From a virus, in IMG/VR virus record IMGVR_UViG_3300010885_050605, positions 1 to 24,097 of that record: 24,097 nt of DNA, one strand, 5' to 3'. The notes beneath the pieces were generated by a model. It saw nothing but the letters and a program-made list of their open reading frames with translations, did not search any database and was not told where the DNA came from. Position numbers and translations under genes: made by a program. Below, piece after piece: positions 1-7,053 of the stretch. How positions within the stretch are numbered: position 1 is the first letter of the stretch; each line of letters opens with the position of its first letter.

Positions 1-476
1 AGCAGGTTGGACTGGTTGCCCGAGAGAGTCGGATGCGCAGTGGAAAAAAGCTGCACGCCGTCGGCGCCGGTGAAGCTGGAGTTGAAGCCCTGGTTGTAGA
101 CCGCGGCCAGGATGTTTTCCTTGGTCTGGCGCATGGAGAAGGCGAGTTGCTGCGCCCGGCGCTTGGCCACGACCTCGTAGAGATCGTCGCGCAGTTCCTC
201 GTACGTCACGATGTAGCCCAGGGCATACGCGACGTGGGTATAGCGGCTGACCGGCCCCTGCACTTCCGTATCGTAGTAGATCTGCTGGCCCTGCGGCTTG
301 ACCGGCGCCAGGCCGAACCCGGTGATTTCGGGTTCTTCCTCGTACGCCTTGTCGGACGTGTCGATCTCAAACAGGTCCGGATATTCCGGGACGTGCTCAT
401 TGTAGGAACGCCCCCACCAAGCCTTGATGCCCGGCCAGAGCGCCTTTGGGTGTGAGCCGGTGGTGATGATTGCCAT
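1..476 (-). CDS. Major capsid protein, N-terminal part (runs off left edge)
   Basis: The reading frame is open from ATG at 476 to the window edge, giving about 158 residues. It begins MAIITTGSHPKALWPGIKAW and continues with SDKAYEEEPEITGFGLAPVK, SRYTHVAYALGYIVTYEELR, then RRAQQLAFSMRQTKENI and FSTAHPTLSGNQSN. I recognise this order (SHPKALWPGI, SDKAYEE, TGFG, T.EE, AFSMRQTKE, STAHPTL) as the start of a major head protein found in tailed phages with a large portal. It would form the icosahedral shell. It lies downstream of portal and scaffold-like genes on the same strand, the normal head-gene order. A weak ribosome site (AAAGG) precedes the ATG. The C-terminal part is outside the window. Confidence 0.8.
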   Translation of the reverse strand, partial: MAIITTGSHPKALWPGIKAWWGRSYNEHVPEYPDLFEIDTSDKAYEEEPEITGFGLAPVKPQGQQIYYDTEVQGPVSRYTHVAYALGYIVTYEELRDDLYEVVAKRRAQQLAFSMRQTKENILAAVYNQGFNSSFTGADGVQLFSTAHPTLSGNQSNL

Positions 477-503
477 GACGGATACCTTTCAGGGCTTGGC
501 GGC

Positions 504-1094
504 TTAGACGCCGGTGGAGTTGAGCAGGGTGTGCAGATTGATCTTGCACAGCCACTTGGCGTACGAACCCACCGCGTTGTCGGCCTGCTGGAGCATCTGC
601 ATGACCCGCATCTGCAAGGTGGCCGTGGTGTTCAGCGAGCCGCTGTTCAGGGTCCAGCCGCTGTAATTCGTCACGGTGGAGCCTGCGCCGGCGAGCAGGT
701 CGACGTTGCGGCCCGAGGCACCCGACACCATCGCGCCGTTTTCCTGCACGTCGTAGAGCAGGAAGGGATCGTCCGCGACGTAGATATACGCGGCCTGGCC
801 GGCGGCGAGATACGGAGTCTGGGACTGGAGCAGGGGGATCGTGGCCTGCCCCGCGTTGTTGCTGATGCCCTGGAATGAGCCGAGGACATAAGCACCGCCG
901 CCAGCGGTGGCGATGCCTACCGACTGGACGCCGTTGCCGTCGCTGCTGTTCGTGATGATCTGGATCGGATCACCGACATAGAGCGCAGTCGCATTCCCGA
1001 CGGGCACATAGTAGGTCCGAACCGCGCCATTGTAGGGCGCCCCGGACATGTACGCGTATGGAATGATGCCACGCGGAGCATTCGCGTTTGCCAT
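504..1094 (-). CDS. Putative virion structural protein (head decoration-type)
   Basis: A 196-residue protein starting MANANAPRGIIPYAYMSGAP. It is rich in Gly, Ala, Ser, Thr and aromatic residues with few charges, which suits a beta-rich capsid surface protein. It has no signal peptide or membrane segment. It sits 27 bases upstream of the capsid gene, where many phages encode a decoration or head-stabilising protein. A GAGGGG ribosome site lies about 9 bases before the ATG. The C-terminal region (MQMLQQADNAVGSYAKWLCK) is more helical. The virion role is inferred from position and composition; no exact family is recognised. Confidence 0.6.
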   Translation of the reverse strand: MANANAPRGIIPYAYMSGAPYNGAVRTYYVPVGNATALYVGDPIQIITNSSDGNGVQSVGIATAGGGAYVLGSFQGISNNAGQATIPLLQSQTPYLAAGQAAYIYVADDPFLLYDVQENGAMVSGASGRNVDLLAGAGSTVTNYSGWTLNSGSLNTTATLQMRVMQMLQQADNAVGSYAKWLCKINLHTLLNSTGV

Positions 1095-1209
1095 TTGGGC
1101 AACCCCTCAAAAGGTGAGAAAAGAGACCCGCGACGGCGGCATTTGAGCGCGCCGCCATGCGGGAAGTCTTCGAAGGGTCTGCTTGCCCGGATGGAGCCGT
1201 TGGTCGAAA

Positions 1210-1827
1210 TCAGCGACCAGTAATGGTGATGCCCTGCTTGGGGACGTATCGGTTATCCTCGGCGCCGGGACCAGTACGACCGCTTTTGATGTCGTCCAAT
1301 CGACGCCCTAGCTGCGCTGCTTGCGTAGCCATGTCTTGCTGATACCACTGTGATGGGATTTTCATCAAGTAGGAACTGCGCCCCCGCCCATCCGCCTTGT
1401 CGGTAATGCGGCAGGCAGGCTCGCCAGTGTCCGGATCAATGACGTGGACATAGCCCGCCCGCTTGGCCCGGGCGACGCGGCCGGGAGTGTCCGAGAACCA
1501 ATAAAGCCGGAACCCAGGCTCAGGCGCCCAGGCCAGTTGCTGTTCCTGCGCACCGAACGGCTGGCGGCTTTCCAGCGCGACCGCGTTCAACCGGTGCGAC
1601 ACGAAAAGAGGATCGTTGGCCAGCGCATCATCTACGCCACCCAACCGCGGCGCTTCGATAGACTGGACCCGTTCGCCGGCAATCGGCGCTGCATGACCGC
1701 CAAACATCGCATCGGTCGACGTGTGCCGGCCCGAGAACCCCGTCATGGAGATACCCTGCGCCGCCGCGCTTGCCGCGCGCGTGTTGTCCGCGGCTTCTTC
1801 AGCCAGCAAATTCGTGAGTTTCGCCAT
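1210..1827 (-). CDS. Putative virion-associated protein between scaffold and decoration genes
   Basis: A 205-residue protein starting MAKLTNLLAEEAADNTRAAS. The middle part, FRLYWFSDTPGRVARAKRAG followed by YVHVIDPDTGEP, recalls a small phage protein type with a pattern of R-x-x-W-F, then R and a GY.hV strand, often found beside capsid genes. The C-terminal third holds a helical stretch around QWYQQDMATQAAQLGRRLDD. The start lies 3 bases after the stop of the scaffold-like gene, so the two are probably co-translated. The following 115 bases to the next gene contain nothing I can name. The function is unknown; a head role is inferred from position only. Confidence 0.55.
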   Translation of the reverse strand: MAKLTNLLAEEAADNTRAASAAAQGISMTGFSGRHTSTDAMFGGHAAPIAGERVQSIEAPRLGGVDDALANDPLFVSHRLNAVALESRQPFGAQEQQLAWAPEPGFRLYWFSDTPGRVARAKRAGYVHVIDPDTGEPACRITDKADGRGRSSYLMKIPSQWYQQDMATQAAQLGRRLDDIKSGRTGPGAEDNRYVPKQGITITGR

Positions 1828-1830
1828 GTC

Positions 1831-2763
1831 CTATCTCCCGTCATCCGCGAATTGTGCCCAATATTCCTTCGCCCATTCATCTTTCGAAAGGGGCTCGCCC
1901 TTGCCTTCTAGCATCTTGGCGTATTTCGTGAACGCATCCTTCGACTCCTTGGGCATGGATTCAAAGGTGTCGCGCCGGGCCGCCGGGCGCCCACCGCCGC
2001 CAGAACTCGGTGTCACGGATGCAGCTTCCTCACGTCGCTCGTTATTGTCGGCCGACCGCTGGCCACCAAACTTGGCCGGGAACATTTGACGCAGCCGCTG
2101 TTCCACATTCTTCAGGTTTTCAGCGAGCGGCATGGTTGGGTTCACGTTGCGCAGGCCGATATGGAGCATGTCGGCTTCGCGGCTCAGTTCCATGTCGCCG
2201 GTGGCCGAGAACTGGCCAGGAGGGACATACCATGGGTTCTTCTGGTAGAACTCCAGCACTTCAGGAGCGGCGGGACCACCCTGCGCAGGCTGCTCAGTCG
2301 GGGTTTGCACCGCTGGCTTTTCGGCCGCTGGTGCCGGCGCCGTCTTGCGCAGATCCTCCAGTTCTTTGTCGGCCCGGGCGAATTCCTCCTTGTCGCCGCG
2401 CTCCACCGCCAGCGTGCGCTCTGCTTCCAGATCCTTCTTGGCCCGGTCATAGGCGCGCTGTTCAGAGGTCCGCATCATCCCGGTAAGCTGGCCGACCATG
2501 CCCACCGCTTCATCCAGCTTCGCCGCCGAGGCCGCGCGCTCCCGTTCGGAGCGGGCGAAGCGGTCATCCAAAATCTTGTAGCGTTCCGCCAGGATCGCCG
2601 GCGTGTCGAAGCCGGTTTTCAGAAAATCTTCTGCCGGCACCCATTTCTCGGGATTGCCGGTGTATTCATCTTTCGGCTTCCAGCCCATCCGCCGTGCTTT
2701 GGCGTCGGCGCTGTCATCGACCTGTTGCTGGTCTTCATCGTTTGTCGTCGGCCGCGTATTCAT
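1831..2763 (-). CDS. Putative capsid scaffolding protein
   Basis: A 310-residue, highly charged protein. Residues 1-60 are acidic and Gln-rich and include RRMGWKPKDEYTGNPEKWVP, a motif (GW.p..e..G....W..a..F) often seen at the start of phage scaffold-like proteins. Residues of about 68-140 are predicted by eye to form a long coiled coil rich in Glu, Arg, Ala and Lys. A Pro/Ala linker and a helical C-terminus with FTKYAKMLEGKGEPLSKDEW follow. Scaffolds guide shell assembly and then leave or are cut. Size, coiled coil, lack of Cys, and place between portal and capsid genes all fit. There is no visible protease domain. The name rests on composition and context. Confidence 0.65.
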   Translation of the reverse strand: MNTRPTTNDEDQQQVDDSADAKARRMGWKPKDEYTGNPEKWVPAEDFLKTGFDTPAILAERYKILDDRFARSERERAASAAKLDEAVGMVGQLTGMMRTSEQRAYDRAKKDLEAERTLAVERGDKEEFARADKELEDLRKTAPAPAAEKPAVQTPTEQPAQGGPAAPEVLEFYQKNPWYVPPGQFSATGDMELSREADMLHIGLRNVNPTMPLAENLKNVEQRLRQMFPAKFGGQRSADNNERREEAASVTPSSGGGGRPAARRDTFESMPKESKDAFTKYAKMLEGKGEPLSKDEWAKEYWAQFADDGR

Positions 2764-2808
2764 GCCCTATTCTCCCAGGCGTTGTGGTTGAGCGAAGCCG
2801 TGGCGCTG

Positions 2809-3219
2809 CTAGGCCGCCGGCAAGGGCTCGGGTTGATCCTCGATCTCGACGCCCGCAATCGAGCGATCCTGCATCAGCCGGTACATCAGGCCGTCCTTGC
2901 CCATGTAGTCCTGCCCGGCGTACTTCTGGAAGAAGATGCGCACGCCAGGGACCGGCCGCGCGCCATCCCACCGCGTCAGGCGATCGCTGTCATAGGCGAA
3001 TGCCTGCGATCCAGTAGCCACCAGCAAGCCGGTTGTCGCGGCGTAGCCCTGCGTCTCCTGGATCGACTCTGGGATGATGATGCTGCCATGGGTTGGCATC
3101 GGCTGGTCCGGCAGCACCAGCACCTTGTCGCACAACGGTTGAATGCCAGACCGGTTTGCGCCGCCCCAGGCAGCCGGCCGGAACTGGCCGAATTGCGTGT
3201 CCAGAATGCGTTCTTCCAT
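2809..3219 (-). CDS. GroES-like co-chaperonin (Cpn10 fold)
   Basis: A 136-residue protein. After a phage-specific N-terminus of about 24 residues comes IQPLCDKVLVLPDQP, matching the start of GroES-type proteins (I.PL.DrV.V). Next is a likely mobile loop, PMPTHGSIIIPESIQET (about residues 40-56), then GYAATTGLLVATG, matching the G.V.avG strand. PVPGVRIFFQKYAGQDYMGKDG (split here between VRIFF and QKY in the fold) matches the GD.V.f..y.g strands, and LMYRLMQDRSIAGVEIE matches the closing strand. Such proteins cap GroEL; T4 gp31 is the classic phage example, needed to fold its capsid protein. The gene lies among head genes, so a similar role is likely. A GAGGACTGAGA leader precedes the ATG and the upstream gene ends 3 bases earlier. 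Confidence 0.75.
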   Translation of the reverse strand: MEERILDTQFGQFRPAAWGGANRSGIQPLCDKVLVLPDQPMPTHGSIIIPESIQETQGYAATTGLLVATGSQAFAYDSDRLTRWDGARPVPGVRIFFQKYAGQDYMGKDGLMYRLMQDRSIAGVEIEDQPEPLPAA

Positions 3220-3221
3220 TC

Positions 3222-3692
3222 TCAGTCCTCTTTTCCGTCAGGGTTCAGTTTCGAGATCAGCAAGCGACTGGTGATAATGCCGAGACCCACCGTCAGCATC
3301 GAACTCAGCACCGATCGGCTTTGGAGCAACTCGGCCTGGTTGATGGCCACAAAGGTTGTGATTTCCCAGACCGGCTTCTGGCGCCAGTAGAAGTGCAATT
3401 TCTTCCACTCGGCGCGAGGTGCGAGGGTTTCGGCGTAATCCTCCACCGCGTAGAGCCACCAGGATACCGCCCGAGCCTCGTCGCGGAACATGATCGGCGG
3501 CTGACGCCCTTCCTTGATCACGCCGCCCGACATGACGGTGACGTACGGCTCGTCGCAAGGCGCGAAGCCCATGTCCCGAGCGCCCACGTCGGTTTCGGTG
3601 CCATCAGGCGCGACGTGATAGGCCGGCATCCCCATTTCTTCATGGACGAGGAACCAGCTTTCGACTTCAGCGATCGCATCAAGGATTTTCAT
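3222..3692 (-). CDS. Hypothetical protein in head operon
   Basis: A 156-residue protein starting MKILDAIAEVESWFLVHEEM. I do not recognise its family. The first 100 residues are mixed alpha/beta with many Trp (WWLYAVEDYAETLAPRAEWK). The C-terminal part has a hydrophobic stretch, SVLSSMLTVGLGIITSRLLI, that could be a membrane helix or a buried helix. Its ATG overlaps the stop of the preceding 38-residue gene as ATGA, and its stop lies 2 bases before the GroES-like gene, so it is translated as part of the head operon. A virion or assembly role is possible but not shown. Confidence 0.6.
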   Translation of the reverse strand: MKILDAIAEVESWFLVHEEMGMPAYHVAPDGTETDVGARDMGFAPCDEPYVTVMSGGVIKEGRQPPIMFRDEARAVSWWLYAVEDYAETLAPRAEWKKLHFYWRQKPVWEITTFVAINQAELLQSRSVLSSMLTVGLGIITSRLLISKLNPDGKED

Positions 3693-3805
3693 GCGGCCTC
3701 ATGCTCCATGGGTTCTTGCTGCACCGGCGGGACAGGCAACCACCGCTCCCACACCTGATCCCAGAGGGGAGGCGCGGGATCAGGCAGCCGGGGAATGTCG
3801 GTCAT
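3689..3805 (-). CDS. Small hypothetical protein, 38 residues
   Basis: A 38-residue frame starting MTDIPRLPDPAPPLWDQVW and ending QQEPMEHEAA. It exactly fills the space between its neighbours, with an ATGA overlap at both ends: its ATG overlaps the stop of the 117-residue gene upstream, and its TGA overlaps the ATG of the 156-residue gene downstream. That double coupling is the main argument that it is real, and it is easily missed by length cut-offs. It is Pro- and Trp-rich with no recognisable domain. Function unknown. Confidence 0.5.
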   Translation of the reverse strand: MTDIPRLPDPAPPLWDQVWERWLPVPPVQQEPMEHEAA

Positions 3806-4155
3806 GGCCGAATCTTGCCGGCGTCTTCATCGGCGCGCTCGCCCAGGCCGTAGAAGCCGCGCACCTGATCCAGCGAGAGGCTTTCGACGTGATGCGCCGC
3901 CAGGAGGTAGCCGCGCGCCTCTTGCTCACCGTTGAGCGACAGGTTGCCGCTCAACCAGCCATTGATCGCCTGCTGTTCAAGCGCCGCCCGGAAGTCCGGC
4001 AGGTAACGCTGGAGCAGGAGCACCGAGATTGGGTGCCGGCGCCATAGCGCCCATTGATCCGGGCCCAATTCCGCCAGGAGCGCCGGGATTTCCGCCGCCT
4101 CCCCCGCCGCCTGGTCCAGATTGATTTTCGGCCGCTGATAGGGTGGCAAAGGCAT
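3802..4155 (-). CDS. Hypothetical helical protein overlapping portal 3' end
   Basis: A 117-residue protein starting MPLPPYQRPKINLDQAAGEA. It contains DQWALWRRHPISVLLLQRYL, a W..WR.HP.t..ll..L pattern I have seen in small phage proteins encoded next to portals, followed by a helical region with LNGEQEARGYLLAAHHVESL. The first 179 bases overlap the end of the portal gene in another frame. There is no later Met in the frame. A GAGGA ribosome site lies about 9 bases before the ATG. The stop overlaps the ATG of the next small gene as ATGA. The function is unknown; an assembly or virion role is a guess from position. Confidence 0.55.
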   Translation of the reverse strand: MPLPPYQRPKINLDQAAGEAAEIPALLAELGPDQWALWRRHPISVLLLQRYLPDFRAALEQQAINGWLSGNLSLNGEQEARGYLLAAHHVESLSLDQVRGFYGLGERADEDAGKIRP

Positions 4156-6277
4156 CGACCTGCATCCTCAAATGATCAAGGTGTTGCTCCACCCAACCAA
4201 GCTGCGCGTCATTGTCCAGCTTTCTCGCTTGGGCAAGGAACAGTTCAGCTTGGGCGATCTCTCTCACGATCATGGCTTTATCATGCGTCGCGCGCAACGC
4301 AAGATCAGTCATTTCACGGCGTTCGCGGATGTCGAGTTCCCGGTTCTTGAGCAGAACTTGCGGCGCCGGACCCGGATTTTGTGCCATGAACAGTTCAGGT
4401 TGCGGGATCATCGCCGCCTTCCAGGCTGCCAAAATCACCTTCTGGCCGTCGACGCGGGGATCATCCTTGAAGCCCAGCATGAACTGCGCGCGCCCCATAC
4501 GCTGCATGTCCGTGACCATCTGGGGATCGCTGATAGGCTCCACGCCGGCGCCCTTTTCGTAGTCGGCGCGCGTGATTTCCGGCCAATCATCGCCGTCCTG
4601 GAAGCTGGTGCTGGACGGCATATAGATGCGGTTCAGCCGGTACAGCTTGCGGAACTCATAGCCGAGAGAACGATGAATTCGCTTGTAAATGGCCGAGAAA
4701 ACCTTGAGCCCTTGCTCGATCACAGCCAGCGTTGTGATACCGGACGTGTTATCGCCGGGCATGTCCCCGACCATCACATCCTTGACCGACGCCACCCGTT
4801 CACCGGCTTCCACCAAGAAGGTCAGAAGGCTCATTAGGATCGGGTTCGGGCCGGGGAAGGGAATCGGGAACACGTTGTCGCGGATGTTGCCGCCCATCGC
4901 GTTGACGGGCTTGTACTCGCCCATTTGGAAGCGCAGCGCGCCGGTGTTGATCGACAGGCCAGACCCGATGAAACCACCGCCGACAATCTGAAGGTGCCCG
5001 GCGTCAAACATTTGGTTCAGCGTCGTGTTGATGGCCTCGTTGATCGGGAACAGAAGGTGCCCAAAGCCGAGATCGTAAACCCGCGAATCGGGCGACGGAA
5101 TGAAGCCGTATTTCGTGTAATAGGCGATCCGGTCGATCTTGCGGATTTGCCCCTTACGGTTCCAATGGATCCCATCGAGTTCATACCCGGCCCGAATGCG
5201 CGCCAGCTTCCCGGAATCGCGGGCGATCGTGACGATGTAGGGTTCCGCATATCCGTCATCATCAAGATCCCAGAACCGGTGCTGTTCCAGGAACGTGGTC
5301 GGCGCATCGTCGTCGTCCTGCGCGGTTCCCTCCTGATCGGAGCCGTAATCTTCCTCCAGGAACAATTCGCTCCGGATCGCTTCCTCGATTTCCCACGGAT
5401 ACATCCGGATCAGTTCCGTGTGCCGCGGCGCGGTCTCAAACGACTTCGCGTTGTAGTCGACCACCAGATCGAGCGCCGTGACGGTCTCGCTCACGTTGCG
5501 CCCGAGGGACGGGTTGAAATACGACTTGCGGAACATGGTGCCCACGATCGGCAGCACGATCAGCATCGTGTCGGTTTGTGGTTCCCATTCCTCTTGCTCC
5601 GTCAGAAGCTGCCAGGACATATGCCGCCCGATCAGATCCGCCCGGATTTGCTTGGCGCCGGCCGGAACCTTCATCGCCGGCTGGCCGTCGGGCCCCATTA
5701 CCGGCTGCCCGTCCGGACCCATCATAGGTTCGCCGCTGTCCTTGCCGATCACGCTGCCTTTGACCACGCCGCGGTCTCGGATGATGGCCGGGTAAGCCCG
5801 GGCCGCGAACTGGATCGCCGCCGTCGTCATCAGCGGGTAGATGATGTTGGACGCATCTTGCCAGGGATAAGTTTTCGGCTGGGCAATTTGCAGGGCGAAA
5901 TCCAGCCACTTGCGGTATTTGCCCTTCCACTCGCTGCGGCTACGATCGTCAATGTCGTAATCGGTCTTCACGCGCTGCCCGAGGCGTTCAAGCTGGTCTT
6001 CCACGTCCGGATCATCCGCGATGTTCTTCATGCGGACCCAGCGCGCCAGCTTGGCTTGCAGTTCAGCGCCAGGCGCATCGTCCATCGGCGCATCGTAGTC
6101 TTCCGGACCGGGCGGCCGCTGGATCGTGCTACCGAACGGCGCGAGCGGCGCGGGGGGGGGCGGCGGCGGCATACCCAGACCGGCCAGAGAACCACCGATC
6201 GACGGCGGCATGGCACCGGACGGGATCGCAGGAGCAGGCGCGGCACCGGCCGGCGGCGGCGTCATGGCGAAACTCAT
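3977..6277 (-). CDS. Portal protein
   Basis: A 766-residue protein, long for a portal but normal for the family with such extended ends. It forms the dodecameric ring through which terminase pumps DNA. The N-terminus (1-60) is Pro/Ala-rich with six prolines in a row near residue 37. The core starts around residue 80 and includes KTYPWQDASNIIYPLMTTAA (about 135-154), a loop with the tandem MGPDGQP repeat near 186-200, DGIHWNRKGQIRKIDRIAYY, and GDMPGDNTSGITTLAVIEQG. The C-terminus after about 700 is Gly/Pro/Ala-rich and disordered. A strong GGAGGG ribosome site lies 8 bases before the ATG. Proteins like this have sometimes been mislabelled ParB; I see no ParB motifs. Confidence 0.85.
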   Translation of the reverse strand: MSFAMTPPPAGAAPAPAIPSGAMPPSIGGSLAGLGMPPPPPPAPLAPFGSTIQRPPGPEDYDAPMDDAPGAELQAKLARWVRMKNIADDPDVEDQLERLGQRVKTDYDIDDRSRSEWKGKYRKWLDFALQIAQPKTYPWQDASNIIYPLMTTAAIQFAARAYPAIIRDRGVVKGSVIGKDSGEPMMGPDGQPVMGPDGQPAMKVPAGAKQIRADLIGRHMSWQLLTEQEEWEPQTDTMLIVLPIVGTMFRKSYFNPSLGRNVSETVTALDLVVDYNAKSFETAPRHTELIRMYPWEIEEAIRSELFLEEDYGSDQEGTAQDDDDAPTTFLEQHRFWDLDDDGYAEPYIVTIARDSGKLARIRAGYELDGIHWNRKGQIRKIDRIAYYTKYGFIPSPDSRVYDLGFGHLLFPINEAINTTLNQMFDAGHLQIVGGGFIGSGLSINTGALRFQMGEYKPVNAMGGNIRDNVFPIPFPGPNPILMSLLTFLVEAGERVASVKDVMVGDMPGDNTSGITTLAVIEQGLKVFSAIYKRIHRSLGYEFRKLYRLNRIYMPSSTSFQDGDDWPEITRADYEKGAGVEPISDPQMVTDMQRMGRAQFMLGFKDDPRVDGQKVILAAWKAAMIPQPELFMAQNPGPAPQVLLKNRELDIRERREMTDLALRATHDKAMIVREIAQAELFLAQARKLDNDAQLGWVEQHLDHLRMQVDAFATLSAAENQSGPGGGGGGGNPGAPGGIGPGSMGAMAPAPNLGAPAPALPAGLPGGA

Positions 6278-6295
6278 AGCGAAGCCCTCCAGAGG

Positions 6296-6781
6296 TCAGG
6301 GGTTCGCTTCTAGCACACCGGCAACGGGGTGGAAGCGACGCTTCGCGCGCCGGTGCACGATCCCTGGCTTGCCGTAGCGCCGCGCGGGGTGGCGGCTTGG
6401 CCCCAGGTGGCCATATCGCTGCACGGTAGCCCCGGCTTCCGCGTGCGGCAGCTTCTGTCCCGTCTCCGCCAGATAGCGGCCCGCCCAAACTTCCATTTCG
6501 AACTTTTCGATCTCCGCCAGCTTGCGCAGCGTGGCGTCTTCACCGCGCCCGGCACTCCGCGCCCAGGCCAGATGATGCGCGATCGTCTTGGACGCCAGCT
6601 TGTTCACGCCCTCGTTGAGCACCAGGCGGATGCGCGGCGGCAGCGCATCGAACGCCGCCATTTCAGCCTCCCGGCTGTCATAGAGCAGGGGTGCACCGAC
6701 GAAGGAATTGTTCTGGAGCCGCTGATTGATCAGCGCCCCGCGCGCGCCGCTCACGTTTTCGGCGCGAACTTGCCGCACCAT
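6296..6781 (-). CDS. Hypothetical protein between terminase and portal
   Basis: A 161-residue protein from ATG at 6781, or 152 residues from a GTG at 6754 whose first bases overlap the upstream stop as GTGA. Neither start has a strong ribosome site. The central part, ALPPRIRLVLNEGVNKLASK through LRKLAEIEKFEMEVW, is helical. The C-terminal 40 residues are rich in Arg, His and Pro (RHPARRYGKPGIVHRRAKRR), suggesting contact with nucleic acid or a disordered tail. Placement between large terminase and portal suggests a head or packaging accessory. No family is recognised. Confidence 0.55.
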   Translation of the reverse strand: MVRQVRAENVSGARGALINQRLQNNSFVGAPLLYDSREAEMAAFDALPPRIRLVLNEGVNKLASKTIAHHLAWARSAGRGEDATLRKLAEIEKFEMEVWAGRYLAETGQKLPHAEAGATVQRYGHLGPSRHPARRYGKPGIVHRRAKRRFHPVAGVLEANP

Positions 6782-7038
6782 TGCCCGACCATGACCACCG
6801 GGAAACAGGTTTGGCTTGAGACTTGAAAATTAGGCGTCGGCTGGCCGCCCATCACGCGCGCCGCCTGCATCACCGGAACCATGAAGGCGAAAACCTTGGG
6901 GGGATCGAAGCGGCAGACCAGATCAGCGCCCTCTTTCTCTGAAAACGCGCACGTCGAGCACATTTTCGGCTTTTCGAGTGGCTTGAAGGACGCCACCGCC
7001 CCGAGGTCGATCGGAGCGGTCAATTCAGGGAGAGACAT
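6751..7038 (-). CDS. Small cysteine-rich hypothetical protein
   Basis: A 95-residue protein with cysteines as MCSTCAF, LVCRFDPPK, TCFP and WCGKFAPKT. This C-x2-C ... C-R-x-x-P ... W-C-G-x-F pattern resembles a common small phage protein that probably binds one zinc ion; the known forms end in a similar WCG.f.P tail. It starts 15 bases after the terminase stop on the same strand. An AGGA site lies about 8 bases before the ATG. The role is unknown in the family as far as I know. Confidence 0.6.
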   Translation of the reverse strand: MSLPELTAPIDLGAVASFKPLEKPKMCSTCAFSEKEGADLVCRFDPPKVFAFMVPVMQAARVMGGQPTPNFQVSSQTCFPVVMVGQWCGKFAPKT

Positions 7039-7053
7039 CTGGGAAATCCTTGC

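Noticed and set aside
2086-3390. 434-codon plus-strand frame
   Set aside because: Antisense to the scaffold-like and GroES-like genes; no recognisable domain.
3977-6277. Naming the 766-residue protein ParB
   Set aside because: No ParB nuclease/CTPase motifs; sequence and position fit a portal protein.
4925-6313. 462-codon plus-strand frame
   Set aside because: Antisense shadow of the portal gene, with arginine-rich low-complexity translation.
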